The notes: a model not told the origin generated them from the letters alone. A DNA stretch of 64,000 nucleotides from Bettongia penicillata ogilbyi (GCA_023548195.1 JAJHZJ010000693.1:1799501-1863500); one strand, 5' to 3'. Counted from the first letter of the stretch, positions 1-11,709 are shown. Program-made: numbers and translations.

Positions 1-184
1 GATCAGCTGCTCCATTCCCCAAGAGGCTTTAGGGGGAGTGTTCCCTGGGCCAGGCTGCCACTCAGTGTGAGATTAAGATCAGCTGTTCAATTCCTCCAGG
101 GGCTTTAGGGGAAGGGCCAGGCCTCCACTCAGGGCTGAGGTTTAGATCAGCTGCTGAATTCCCCCAGTGGCTTTAAGATGAAGA
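1..184. repeat. Three-copy tandem repeat, unit about 68-76 bases
   Basis: Units beginning GATCAGCTG start at 1, 77 and 145. Each continues with an AATTCC/CATTCC segment and a GGCTTTAGGGG-like segment. The first two end in a GCCAGGC...CCACTCAG segment. Copy 2 lacks about 8 bases present in copy 1, and copy 3 diverges after about 40 bases. The array is cut by the window edge, so copy number is unknown. It runs into a CTG/CTGCC-rich stretch at 200-265. Such arrays occur in 5' regions of retrotransposons, which is a possible origin but not shown. Confidence 0.8.
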
Positions 185-619
185 CTCCAACAATGGACGC
201 TGGCTGCTGCCAGCCATGGTCACCACAGCTGCCACGGCCTGCTGCTGCCGTCACTGCCTAGGGCTGGAGCTAGGGGAGGACCCTGCTTCCTTGTCACCGA
301 AGTGAAAAAGCCCTCTTGCTGACCTTTGAATATTAGATGTTCCTACAGATACAATTTCTGCAATCGTTTGATTCTCTAACTTAGGGAAACTTTGCATGAA
401 TAGAGGCATGATATATTAGTAACAGTTGTCTTCCTTGGCCATCTTAGTACTTGCTTGCTGTTGCATGTCTGCCCTCTTAGTGGCTGTAGCCTCCTTCATC
501 TCATTTCTTTCTACCTCTACCCCCTGTCCTCCTACCCCCTGACTCTAGGAATAGTAGTCAAATTAATGTATTCTGTCATTTTCTTTTAGAGAGCTTATAT
601 CAGTTAATTTCCCTGTACA

Positions 620-790
620 TGAACATGTCATTCTTATACGTATCTAGATCCAGATTCCATTCCTTGGCCACCACTTGCTTGTATTTGTTGTTTCCTCTAT
701 TGGGATGTAAGTTTCTTGAGGGTAGGAACTATGACTCTTTTTTTCATATTGTATCCCTAGAGCTTAGCAGGGCCTGGCATATCTTTAAGA
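620..790 (+). repeat. L2-like 3' tail
   Basis: The text has the pattern of an L2 3' end: TGTAAG.TTCTTGAGGG.AGGAACTATG, then TGTATCCCTAGAGCTTAGCA, then GGCCTGGCATAT. It is diverged and has lost the final TGAATGA repeats. A small open frame across it is a by-product of the repeat. Confidence 0.6.
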
Positions 791-947
791 TATCTTTATT
801 TTTAGAGCTTTTTGCTTTCCAAAGGCAACGTACGTGATATTTTCTTTCTTTATTATTTTTTAAAAGTAATTTGTTATTGACTGTAACTTCACTCACACAG
901 TGAATGAAAAAAGGTGGAAAAGTTAAGTAAAACTCACCAATGCAAAG

Positions 948-950
<3 letters not shown>

Positions 951-1015
<65 letters not shown>
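951..1015. repeat. (TC)n microsatellite, about 65 bases
   Basis: An almost pure CT dinucleotide run with a TT interruption near 995. It produces artefactual Ser-Leu (+) and Arg-Glu (-) open frames. Confidence 0.97.
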
Positions 1016-1017
<2 letters not shown>

Positions 1018-1059
1018 CCTCTCCCCATATCCATATTTCCCTACATCTTCAAAGAGCAA

Positions 1060-1745
1060 AAGGAGATAGATTTTTCTCATCTTTTCTATCAGTTCCAGAT
1101 TAGTTATTATAGTTATATAGCCTTTGTTTTAATTTTTTTATTTTCATTTACATTGTTGTAATCATTGTATATATTGTTTTTCTGGAAGATCTATTTACTT
1201 TGCATCATTTAATGTAACTCTTCCCATACTCCTGAATTCTTTATGTTCTTTTTTTCTTACACATACTAATATTTCTTGTAGTCATATACCACAATTTGTT
1301 TAGCCTTTCCCAAATCCATGAATATCTTATTCCTTTCTGTTTCTTAGCAATTAAAAAAAGTGTTGTTATGAATATTTTGTCTTATATGAGCCCTGTCATC
1401 CTTTTGTGGTATATAGTAGTGGCATCTCTGAGACAAAAGATATTGGCACTTCAGTCATTTAATTTTTTTTGTACTTCCAAATTACATTACAGATTGGATG
1501 GATCCATTCACAGCTCTACCATCAGTTTATTAGTGTGCTTAGTTTTTTCTATTTCCTCCAACATTAATTATTCACATATTTTGTCCTTTTTGTCAGTTTT
1601 CTTGGTATAGGTGAAATTCCAGATTTTTGTGTGTTTTATTATTTTTGTTTTAGAGTGTGGTTTCATATGATCATTAATATTTTACAGTTCTTCTATGGAG
1701 AACTGTTCATACCCTTTGACCCCTTATCTACTGGAGATGAATCAA
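1060..1745 (-). mobile_element. Old L1 3' fragment, antisense to MED13L
   Basis: Read on the minus strand this looks like the last part of marsupial L1 ORF2 and its 3' end. The + strand text matches antisense landmarks seen more clearly at 8400-9100: a CATACCACAATTTGTTTAGCC-like segment, the 'spot of fixed bases, then ...TTTGTGGTATATAGTAGTGGCATCTCTG' segment, and GAACTGTTCATACCCTTTGACC near 1710. It is heavily eroded, with no intact frame. Confidence 0.65.
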
Positions 1746-2889
1746 GATGAAAAAATGTGCGTGTGTGTCTATGTTTATATACACACACTAATATGAGAGG
1801 CATGGTTTTACCTAACTACATTTTTAAAAAAAAATCAGCCTTGTGAGTATAAATGGGAAAGATGTAGCCAGGTAATTCTTATAAAATCTATCTGTGGGTT
1901 TTAGTGAACTCCAAGCTGATGTAATTAAGAGATTCTGTAGTAGCCTGGACGTGTTAGAGGTTAGTACTGTTATACCCTGCTCTGAGTAGGAAATGTGGTA
2001 CTTGGTTGAAAAGAACAGAGCTAGTAGCAATAGGTGGAAGTTGGGGCAGGGGAACAGGGTAGAGTTGTCAGTGATAGTTTGTCAGTGATAGAATGAGCTG
2101 CCTTCCCCATACTGTGGGCCTCCCATTAGAAACTGAGTACTCACCTGTTTAGGGATGGACTGAATTCATGGGTCTTGTTTCTCTTACCTCTGTAATTCTG
2201 TAATTCTATCTTCAGTTCAATGACTTCCTTTTCAGGTCAGAAGTAGTGTGTGACCAAAGTTATTTTTGAGCCTCTGTATTGGGAAGCAATAGAATTTCAG
2301 TCAGGTGTTCCAGGTAGACATTCACTTCAAATGCAAAGACCAGAATATTGCAACATGCTTTCCCACATCTATCACTACCACCACTGGCTCCTAAAGGATC
2401 TTTTTCCCTGAGTGTCTCAATATCATTTTCCATTCTGCCTGCTTGTTATGTGGCAGGAAAAATAATAGAGGAGGGAGAAAGAAACCTATAGTTGCTGGTG
2501 AGAGCTGGAGAATCCAGTGGACTGTCAGCTGGTCATTAGTATGTGACACACCTGATCAAATGTACAGCAATGCTCTAGGTTTTAATGGCACCATGGAGTT
2601 GTTTCTACCAATCTTGCTGGGAGCCTAATGCATTCTGGATTTGGTGGCACTGGCTGTGATTGACAGTAAGTCAGCACTGCCCTGACTGGGAAAGAGAAAA
2701 TTGAATTGAGAGTACAGGAAAGAGAAATGAGGAGGGAAAGATTAAACCTTAGTGCCAGCCATTTTATGAAATAGGATTCTAAATAATTTTTAATATTCTC
2801 TTCCATTGCTAATTCTTATATAAATATCAAGCAAAAAAAAAATTCATGATTTTGCCATAGAGGAATTCAGATAGTCAATAGAAATGCCT

Positions 2890-3560
2890 CAGTCAAAAAA
2901 GAAGTATCCAGGATTGTGTTTGGAAGGATCCTTAGAGGCCATTTAGTCCAACCTAAACATGAACAAAAGTTGAGGTTACAGCTTATTGAATAAGTGGTCA
3001 TCAGCCGTTTATCGAAGATCTCCAGAGAGTAGAAACCCTCTGCTTCCACAGGTAATTTGTTCCACTCCGGGGTAGCTTTAATCATTAGGACATTCTTCCT
3101 TACACATTAAGCATAAATTTTCCTCTTTACAGTTTTCACCCATTGCTCTACTGGTGACTCCCTCTAATCCCTCTTCCCTTCTAACTCTTAAGTCATTTCT
3201 CAGTTTTTTCTTCTGTGGGCTAAATATCACAAGCTCCTTCCAGCATTCTATCATAGGACCTGATCTGGAGGCCCTTCACCAGTCTCTTTTCTCTCTTAAC
3301 AGACACATTGGTGCTCATCAACATTTTTGGGGGAGAAAAAGCACTATCTGAAGTTGGACACAAACTACAAATATTTTCTTGTCAGGATAGAATACAGTGG
3401 GACTGTCAGCATCCTACTCATAGGCTCTCTTAGTGCTGACCAAATAACTTTATTTCTGCTTGCCATTTTGATTTATACTGAGCTCAAAGTTCGTTAAAAA
3501 CCCTAGATCTTTCTCAAATGTCTTTTAGTATGTTTGAGCTACACCTCCTTCATTTTGAGT
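2890..3560 (+). mobile_element. CR1/L3-type LINE 3' fragment
   Basis: The order of phrases is that of the CR1/L3 3' region known from marsupial and other amniote genomes: GGAAGGATCCTTAGAGGCCA, TTTAGTCCAACC, GTGGTCATCAGCC, TTGTTCCACTC, TAGCTTTAATCATTAGGA, TTCTTCCTTACA, CACCCATTGCTCTACTGGT, and a later GGCCCTTCACCAGT. No coding frame survives. It is an old copy, sense to the host gene. Confidence 0.75.
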
Positions 3561-4239
3561 TATGAATTTCTGTTCTATCATTGCTAGGAGAAATATAATT
3601 TTCCCTGACATAAAATAGAAGGAAAATAAGGAAAGTGCTTTGTTCTTCTCTCTGTCATTCCTAATTATCTTTCTCTTCATTCCATGCAGTGTCTTCATCC
3701 TTTCTTTGTTCTACCTGTTTCCTATCAGTACCACTTGAAAACACATAATACACCTTTCTGTTATTCTTAGCAATCCTCATTGAACTCAGCTCATTGTATC
3801 CCTTGTATTTTGCCCAGTACTTGGCACATAATAGGAGCTTGTTGATAGATGGATGGATTTTGACATTCTTATGGTGGTGGGCCATGCTGATTTGTTCATC
3901 TTTTGTTACCTGTCCTAGTTTCTTTCTCCTGATCATGAAATTTTCAAAGAATTGAAATCCTTCAATGAGCTTCTGGTATATCCCTCTCAGTCTTTTTAAA
4001 CACCTCTCACTCTTTCTCATCAAGGGAATTGTTTGGTTTCCCCACCCCACCTCCGACATCAATGATTTTCCATGTAGAGTTTAATCCCATGGATGCTATC
4101 TTTTCTCTGAATTTGTCAGTCTGAAACTAAAGGTTTCAGGTATAAAACTGAAGGTATAAAAGGAGGTATTTTATTCAAATAAATGGGGGAGGAACATGTT
4201 AATTTTTCTATTATTTTATTTTCAAAGCATATTTTGTTA

Positions 4240-4780
4240 TGTGTCAGTTCAATTCAGCAAGCATTTATTAAGTACCTACTAAGTGCAAGGCACCAAGGAT
4301 ACAAAGCCAAAAATGAAAACAGTCTCTGCTCATAAGGAACTTACATTGTTCTAGGTGAAGTAACATGTATACAATTATACAACATACAGAGTAGTTTGGG
4401 GATAGGAGAGAGAAAAGACTGTACATGCATACATACACACAGTTAATATTTGATCTGAGCTTTAAATGGATTATAAGAGAAGTGAGAAGAATGAACTTTC
4501 CAGACATTGGGATAGCTTGTTTAAAAGAAAAGAAGTGCCTGTTGGAAAGTCAGACTTTTGGCTAGAACATAGGGGATATGGATGAGTCATGTGCGTTAAA
4601 AATGCCTGATCATGTAGGCTGCAGCTAGATTGTGAAAGTTTTTAAATGTCCAACAGAAGAATTTGTATAATGTCCTAGAAAGAATATAGAATCATTGAGG
4701 TTTTTTAAATAGGGGTGTGGCATAACCAGAATTGTGTGTTAAGTCTGAATTTGGCAGGTGAGGGCAAGATGGGTTAGAGA
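4240..4780 (+). repeat. Interspersed repeat with a TTTATTAAG...CTACTAAGTGC head and long GA-rich body
   Basis: It starts with GCATTTATTAAGTACCTACT, then GGCACCAAGGATACAAAG, then TCTGCTCATAAGGAACTTACA. A purine-rich body follows with CTTTAAATGG, TTGGGATAG, AGGGGTGTGGCATAACCAGA. The same head and body order recurs at 20830, 40615, 44960 and 61150, so it is a dispersed family. I cannot name the subfamily with certainty. Confidence 0.65.
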
Positions 4781-4789
4781 AAGGAAAGA

Positions 4790-6040
4790 CTAAAGGTGGG
4801 AGCCCTGTGGTATTATTTTGTAACCGTAGTCATTGTGGTTTCCTATGATGTGTCTGCCACAATACTCCGCCTTCCATATCTTATATTTGATGACATTGCC
4901 ATATCAAATGCAAGTGCATTTCCTCACGCCATTATTCTAGAACATTGCCTTGTTTACAAGAGTTCTGAGTTACAAAACAGCCAGAGAAACGGATCAGTTC
5001 CAAGTGGGGCCAGGGAGCTGGTTTTACTTTGTGACTTTGTGAAATAGAAGGTTTCCCTGCCCCTGGGTGGCTGTCGAGGGCTCTATGGAAGGAGACAGCC
5101 AGGGACTTAGTCACATCCACCCCGGATCACTGTCACACTCCTGCTCACTGCTGGCTGCTGCTGTGGAATTGATGTTCCCTCATATACGTGGTGATGAACG
5201 TTGTTGAGCTGTCCCTAATGCAGATAGCTTTGCTTTGCTGGTGTATTCTGAGTACTTATGTTCTTGTCGCCTCTGCCCTAAATAAAAGCTTCATGATAGG
5301 GATTAGGAAGTAATAGCATTTATTTTTCTACTTGGTGAATGTTTGTAGGTCGTAGTTGTCAGTTTAAGATTGAAAGGTTGTACAAATGTGCGTGCACAGG
5401 GATGTATGCCTCCAGTGAGATAATTAACGTAGTAAGGCGATAGCTTTCTTTGCTTTTATTTTGAATTGCTTGCCTTTTGTTAAAAGGATTCACGATAATA
5501 CCTTCGGTGTGGTTTGACTTTCCTTTCCTCTGCTCTACATCTGCTTCTTTTAAACTTCCACAGCAGCTAATATTACAGAGCTGACCGTAAACTTTAGCCA
5601 TCAGCCCTTTTCTTTTTTTTTGTTGGTAAGAAGTGAACACATTGCTAACATTCCCAAGCACTTTCTTTCCAATGGAGTTGTTTGAACTGGCAGAGATCCT
5701 GAGTCAGCAGTGTGTGTGCATTTGGACGCCAAGTCACAGACTCCAGTTTGTGTGTGGGTGCTTTCTCAGAGGGGCAAAATAGACGTGCTTCTGAAGGCCA
5801 TTTACAGAATGCTGAAGAGATTGCTCATCATAAATGATCCTAATATTCAGGATACCTCCTAATGACAGTATTAGCAGGAACACTCATGGGGAGATGGCTT
5901 ATGACCTTACCTTTTAAAAAGCAACATGTATTTGATCTCAGATTCCTGCAGGTGTGCATCTCTGGCTGTCACTAGACTGATAGCATTTGCAATCTTATGA
6001 TTACAAAAACCCAAAACCAGAATAGTACATTATCTATTTT
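4790..6040. other. No recognised feature
   Basis: Mixed-composition intronic sequence. It holds a slightly GC-richer block at 5040-5170 with CTGGCTGCTGCTG. No recognisable repeat, splice-flanked exon or open frame of substance. Possible unique or conserved non-coding sequence. Confidence 0.4.
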
Positions 6041-6053
6041 TCCTGGGTCCTCA

Positions 6054-6290
6054 ATTGTTGAATTCTTTCAGTTGTGTCCAACTCTCCGTGACTCCATTTG
6101 GGGCACTCTTGGCACAGAGACTGGGAATGGTCTGCCATTTACTCCTCCTGCTTATTTTACAGGTAAGGAACTGAGGCAAAGTGTTAAGTGACTTGCCCAG
6201 GATCACACTGCTAGAAAGTGTCTGAGGCCAGAAGATAAGTCTGCCTAATTACCAGCCAGTGTTCTATCCACTGTGCCACCTTGCTGCCCT
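6054..6290 (-). mobile_element. tRNA-type marsupial SINE, near full length
   Basis: On the + strand it reads as the reverse of the marsupial SINE: TTTCAGTTGTGTCCAACTC, TGACTCCATTTGGGG, TGGTCTGCCATTTACTCCTC, AACTGAGGCAAAG, AAGTGACTTGCCCAGG, and ends CCACTGTGCCACCTTGCTGC. It is flanked by GGTCCTCAA (6046-6054) and GGTCCTAAA (6291-6299), a plausible short target-site duplication. Confidence 0.88.
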
Positions 6291-6299
6291 GGTCCTAAA

Positions 6300-7810
6300 G
6301 TAAGAAAAAACAAAAAACTGAATGTACAGTGGTGACATTTATTCTTAGTTACTTGCAACTTTTAATGCTTTTTTGGAAGCACTTTATCAAGTGAGATATA
6401 TATTTTTAGCTTGAGGGATCTGCTTTATATTCAATGTTAAGGATCTTTAGGCTGCACATGAATGTTGCATTAAATTAACCCTACTAATTAGGCTTCAGAG
6501 CTGTTGGAGGAAAGTATCCAGCTTTGTGGCATTGTGCCAGAGAACATTTTATTTTAAATGAAATAAAAGCTTTTAAATTTCTCCCTCCCCACAGTTTCCT
6601 AATTATAAAGTTATTTCAATATTTCAGGTTTTGTATGTGGTTTTTGTTTTTCTAAACCAATGAATTCAAAATGAAGAGAGGACTTTTGCCTCTTGGATTA
6701 ACTTGTCTGTTTTATTTAAGGAGGTGATAACCCAGTTACCTGTGATCACACATACTGATAGCACAGCACTGATAGCTCCCCCGTTTTAGAGCAGGGTCTG
6801 TTTTTGGTGTTAGATTCCTCTGATTAGATTCCTAGAAACTACAGTTTTTCTAATACTAAACATGATTAATGTACCCAATAGTGTTAAGTGTACTCTGTCC
6901 CCAAGGACGCCAATGGGAGTCAGCAATATTGAAGCTGAATGATTCTGTGAGGAGTCCATGATTGATTTAAATATAAAAGGATTAATTGGTCCCTGAACCA
7001 GCCTGTTAAACTGTACTGTGATCTTTACTGAAAGTGTTCATGGCATTGAATAAATTAATTTATCTTCATGACTTTAATCCTTTTTTCTATGTATGACTTC
7101 TTGTAGTTTTATGTACTGCACTTTATTGTATGCTTAATTGATGCGTAACAGAAGCTGTGCGTAATGATCAAATGGATAATCTTGAGATACGTGGGGAGGA
7201 ACTTCCAGTATGAATCTGGAAAATTTTAAGTAACTTATATCCTTGAGCATTTAAAAACAAAACAACTTGTTCATACTGTAGGGGCATTATTTCCTAAGGG
7301 CATTTATGGGTATCCTTTCCACTTGCACTTGTAAAAAACCTGGAATGTAAACTCCTGGTAGTAATCTTTGTTAGAATGATATTCTTCCAGTAGTTTACCT
7401 GTTATCGCTTCTACGGTTTTGCTTCTCCCTAAGGAAATGCAGTTTTCCTCTGGAGCCCTTAGCCTCATACCCAAACAAGATTAAATCTGTTTGTTTTTTT
7501 TTACCTCCATTAAATGCGACAACTAAGTATTTATGAAGTTTTGATCCAAAATTAAGTGATACTAATTTGAACAGTGAGAAAGCATTTTTATGAGGAAGGA
7601 TTTCAGGATTTCACATTTTTTTAAGTTTGTTTTTTCGTTGGAGGCTTCTTAGTTTTGTATACCTTAGGATATTAGTCCTTTCTTGTAGTTGCCATGTAAC
7701 TGGCCTTTTTTCTGCATTTCAGCTGTAGCGTACACTGATTGTTATTATTATTTTGAGAACTTACATTTAGAAGTTGTATGAGGTAAATAGAACTAGAAGA
7801 ACGGTGGGGG
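6300..7810. other. Repeat-poor AT-rich intronic block
   Basis: No transposon signature was recognised over about 1.5 kb. The text has long AT-rich, non-repetitive stretches with several TAATTA/TTAAT homeodomain-like cores (for example 6470-6490, TTAAATTAACCCTACTAATTA). This is the texture of conserved intronic elements, but conservation cannot be judged from one sequence. Confidence 0.35.
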
Positions 7811-7814
7811 TGAA

Positions 7815-8123
7815 TGGTTGTAGTTGTGAACCTTGTTCTTGAAGAGGACTGCAATGACAGCACTATGATAAAGTCAAGTTTCCCTGTGTCCAACTGTGAC
7901 CAGTCACAGCAATACAAGTTTGGAGCGCTCCACCACGGATCAGGCACAAATAGTCCATGTGATCATTTGGGGCAGCTACACCAATTTGTGCATCCTGCAT
8001 TTCCTTTGTGCTGTTTCAATTCTGCTTTGCTCATAGAACACAGCACCTTCTCTGATGTGGGCATGCTCTGCTGAGCAGTCCTGTGCCGATGTCTCCCATG
8101 TCACACAATCAATTACAAAATTC
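7815..8123 (-). mobile_element. RTE-clade LINE, 3' part (split by L1)
   Basis: On the minus strand this is the end of an RTE ORF and its 3' end. It includes a WET...AQDCSA-like segment, a TATGAGCAAAGCAGAATTGA segment, a zinc-knuckle-like CLIRGGALQTC, TGHSWTQ, and a terminal GTCCTCTTCAAGAACAAGG. It has stops and frameshifts. The reading continues upstream in sense at 12703-13640 once the intervening L1 is ignored. Bases 8111-8123 are the left copy of the L1 target-site duplication. Confidence 0.85.
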
Positions 8124-8618
8124 TTTTTTAAAAATTATTTTGTTTTCAGTTTTCTATATCACATGTATGTATCTTAGATTTTATCCCCTCTCTCCTCCCT
8201 CCCCCTTCCCTCCCCACTTCCTCCCCAAGACAGCATGCAATCTTATATACGGGTTCTACACATACATTTCTATTAAATACAGTTTTACCTTAGTTATGTT
8301 GCATGGATGAATTAAAATGAATGGGATAAACCATAAAACAAAACAAAACATAACACAAGAGAAAGAGGTCTGCTTCATTCTGCAATCCATTTCTCTGGGT
8401 GTGGAAGGCATTTTGCCTCAAGAGTCCATTGGGAGTTTTTTATGTCCTTGTATTGCTGTGAAGGACTAAGTCTACCAGAAAAATTCCTTGCACACTGTGT
8501 TTGTTGCTGTGTACAAAGTTCTCCTCTTTTCACTCAGCATCAGTCCTTTCAGGCCCCTCTGAAGTCTTCCTGTTCATCATTTCTTACAGCACAATAGTAT
8601 TCCATTACATTCATATAC

Positions 8619-9430
8619 TTATTCAGCCATGCCCCAATTGATGGGCACCCCCCTGATTTTCAGTTTTTGGCCACCACAAGGAGAGCTGCTATAAATGTAT
8701 TTGTACATGTAGGACCCTTTCCCATTTTTAGGATCTCCTGGAAGTGATATTGCTGGGTCAAAAGGTATGCCAATTTTTGTAGCCCTTTGGGCATAGTACC
8801 AAATTGCTCTCCAGAATAGTTGCTTCAGCTCACAGTTCCAGCAACAATCACTTAATGTTCCAATTCTCCCACATCTTCCCCAACATTTATCATCTTCCTG
8901 TTTTGTCATGTTAGCCAATCTGATAGGTGTGATGTGGTACCTCAGAGTTGTTTTGATTTGCATCTCTCTAATCAGTAGTGATGTAGAGCATTTTCTCATA
9001 TGACTATCGATAGCTTTAATTTTTTCCGCTGAAAACTGCCTGTTCATATCCTTTGACCATTTATCAATTGAGGAATGACTTGTATTCTTGTAAATTTGAC
9101 TCAATTCTCTATATTTTAGAAATGAGGCCTTAATCATAGACATTAGTTAGAAAAATTCTTTCCCAATTTTCTGTTTCCTTCTTAATCTTGGTTGCATTGG
9201 ATTTGTTTCTGCAAAAACTTCAATTTAATGTAATCAGAATTATCCATTTTGTGCTTTATAATGTTCTCTATCTCTCATTTGGTCAGAAATTTCTTCATTC
9301 TCCATAAATCTGACAATTTCACTATTCCTTGGTCCCCTAATTTGTTTATAGTATCAGTCTTTATATCTAGATCATGTATCCATTTGGACTTTATTCTTGT
9401 GTACTGTGCCAGGCATTGACCTATGTCCAG
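8619..9430 (-). pseudogene. L1 ORF2 C-terminal fragment
   Basis: From 9143 down to 8619 a frame of 174 residues is open. It carries DKWSKDMNRQFS, KCSTSLLIREMQIKTTLRYH, a C-x-x-x-C arrangement (CWGRCG...CCWNCELKQLFW) and IPFDPAISLPGDPKNGKG, all hallmarks of the ORF2 C-terminal Cys-rich segment. Upstream in sense, in broken frames, comes YTRIKSKWIHDLDIK at about 9410-9370, which in complete L1s lies just after the RT thumb. The frame ends at 8619 with VPINWGMAE. It cannot be functional without the RT. Confidence 0.9.
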
Positions 9431-10090
9431 TACATGGTCAATTTTTGTACATGTGCCCTATACTACTGAGAAAAAGATATATTCCTTTTTATCCCCATTC
9501 ATTTTTCTCCAGAGATCTATCATATCTACCTTATCCAGAGTTTTGTTTACCTCCTTAACTTCTTTCTTGTTTATTTTGAGGTTAGATTTATCAAGAGGGG
9601 TAGGTTGGGGTTCCTCAGTAGTATAGTTTTCCTCTCTATTTCTTCCTGTAACTCTCTTAACTTCTCCTCTAAGCATTTGGATGCTATACCCCTTGGAGCA
9701 TATGTTTAGTAATGATATTCCTTCACTGTCTATGATAACTTTTAGCAGGATGTAGTTTCCTTCCTTATCTCCTTTTGATTTGATCTATTTCTGCTTTTGC
9801 TTTGTCTGAGATTAGGATTGCTACCTTTTCTTTTTTTACATCAGCTGAAGCACAATATATTCTGCTCCAACCTTTTACCTTTACCCTGTGTGTATCCCCA
9901 TTTCAAATGTGTTTCTTGTAAACAACATATTGTTGGGTTGTGGCTTTTAATCCATTCTGCCATTCATCTCCATTTTATGGGAGAGTTCATCCCATTCACA
10001 TTCACAGTTATGATTACTATCTGTGTCTTTCCCTCCGTCCTCTTTCCCCCCGTTTATGCTTTTAGTTCTCCCTTCCCCTCCACAATAGAG
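9430..10090 (-). pseudogene. L1 ORF2 endonuclease fragment
   Basis: In sense, broken frames give NVNGMNSPIK, then GDKEGNYILLKVIIDSE and ISLLNICSKGY. The open segment 9676-9458 contains LDKSNLKINKKEVKEVNK, TLDKVDMIDLWRKMNGDKK and EYIFFSVV, and after one stop comes GTCTKIDHVL. This is the second half of the apurinic-like endonuclease domain (the IDLWR..EYTFFS..H.T.SKIDH landmarks). The catalytic serine-aspartate-histidine end (SDH) is not present: the text passes straight from KIDHVL into post-RT sequence. Confidence 0.85.
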
Positions 10091-10608
10091 TTTTAGTTTT
10101 TGACCACTGCCTCCCTCAGTCTTCCCTCCCTTCTTTTAGCCCTCCTCCCTTTTGTTCCCCTTTCCCTTACTACTTCTTCCCTCTCTTTTAGCCTCCCCTC
10201 CCTTTTCTTTCCCCTTTTCCCTCCTACTGCCTATAGAGCTAGTTAGATTTCTGTACTTAACTGAGTTTGTTGTTCCCTCCTTGAACCAAATCAGATGAGA
10301 GTAAATCTCATGCAGTGCTCATCTCCCTCTCTTCTTTCCTTCTACTATATTTTTGTGCCTCTTCCTATGATGTAATTTACCTTTTTCTGACTCCTTTTCA
10401 CATCTCTCAGTACAATCCCTTCACTCTCTTAAATCTCATTTTTGTCATGACATCATTTTATTATACCACTCCCTCTATCTACGTATATCCCCTTTATATA
10501 TCATAACAAATATACAATTCTCAAGATTAACAAGTATCATCTTCCTTTATAGGGATGTAAACAGTTTGGGCACATGGAATAACAAGTTTTTTTTCCCTGT
10601 TTGCCTTT

Positions 10609-11705
10609 TTATGCTTCTCTTGAGACTTGTGTTTGAAGATCGAATTTTCTATTGAGCTCTGGCCTTTTCATCAGAAAGGTCTGAAAATCTCTTATTTCAC
10701 TTAATGTACATCTCCTTGCCTGAAATATTATGTTCAGTTTTGCTGGGTAATTGATCCTTGGTAGTAGTCCCAGCTCTTTTGCCTTATGGAATATATCATA
10801 TTCCAATCCCTCTGTGCTTTTAATGTAGAAGCTACAAGGTCCTGTGTCATCCTGACTGTAGCTCCTTGATATCTGAATGGTTTCTTTCTGGCTGCCTGCA
10901 GTATTTTCTCCTTCACTTGATAGTTTTGGAATTTGGCAACAATATTCCTTGGTGTTTTTATTTTGGGATTCCTTTTGGGAGGGGAACAGTGGATTGTTTC
11001 AATGACTATTTTGCCCCCTGTATCTAGGACTTCTGGGCAGTTTTCTTGATGATTTCTTGGAAGATAACTGTATAGGCTTTATTTTTCATCATGGCTTTCT
11101 GATAGACCAATAATTCTTAGATTTTCTCTCCTCGATCTATTTTCCAGGTCAGTTGTTTTTCCAAATAGATTTTTTACATCTTCTTCTATCTTTTCATTCT
11201 TTAGATTCTGTTTGACTGATTCTTGATGTCTCATAGAGTCATTGACTTCTACTCATCTAATTCTAATTTTTGTGAAATTGTTTTCTTCAGTTAACTTTTA
11301 CATCTCCTTTTCCATCTGTCCAATTTTTCCTTTTAAGGAATTATTTTTTCTAGTTAGTTTTTTAACTTCCTTTTCCATTAGTGCAATTTTCCTTTTAAAG
11401 TTTTCTGTGATTTCTTTCTTCATATTTTTAAAATCATTGGCTAGTTTTTCTTCTACTTCCCTGATTTGGCTTTTAGAATCCTTTCTGAGCTCTTCTGAGA
11501 ATGCTCTTTGAGCTTGAGACCAGTTCATACTCCTTTCTGAAGTTTCAGATGGGAATACAGTCTCAATGCTGCCCTCTTTGGTATTTATGTTTTGGTCCTT
11601 GTCCCCATGGAAAGATTGTATAGTCTTATCTTTTATGATTTGCTTCTTGCTCATGGTGATCTCCCTTTTCATGGCTTTTAAAGTGAATCTATGCTTCTGG
11701 AGCAC
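10609..11705 (-). pseudogene. L1 ORF1 with frameshifts
   Basis: The N-terminal part (11705-11298) is open for 135 residues and is rich in Lys/Glu heptads (EVEEKLANDFKNMKKEI, IALMEKEVKKLTRKN), the coiled-coil trimerisation region of L1 ORF1p. After frameshifts, the RNA-binding and C-terminal domains follow: KEKILQAARKKPFRYQGATV and DLVASTLKAQRDWN at 10916-10800, and LPRINYPAKLNIIFQA with a REA end at 10609. Domain order and size fit a complete but inactivated ORF1. Confidence 0.88.
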
Positions 11706-11709
11706 AGGG

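Noticed and set aside
1..184. CRISPR-like array
   Set aside because: The units are head-to-tail with no distinct spacers, and the context is a vertebrate nuclear genome.
744..1161. Open frames rich in Arg-Glu (minus) and Ser-Leu (plus)
   Set aside because: They are translations of the (TC)n microsatellite at 951-1015 and have no family resemblance.
8619..9143. 174-codon minus-strand open frame as an independent gene
   Set aside because: It is the C-terminal part of L1 ORF2 (KCSTSLLIREMQIK, IPFDPA) inside an L1 with defined ends.
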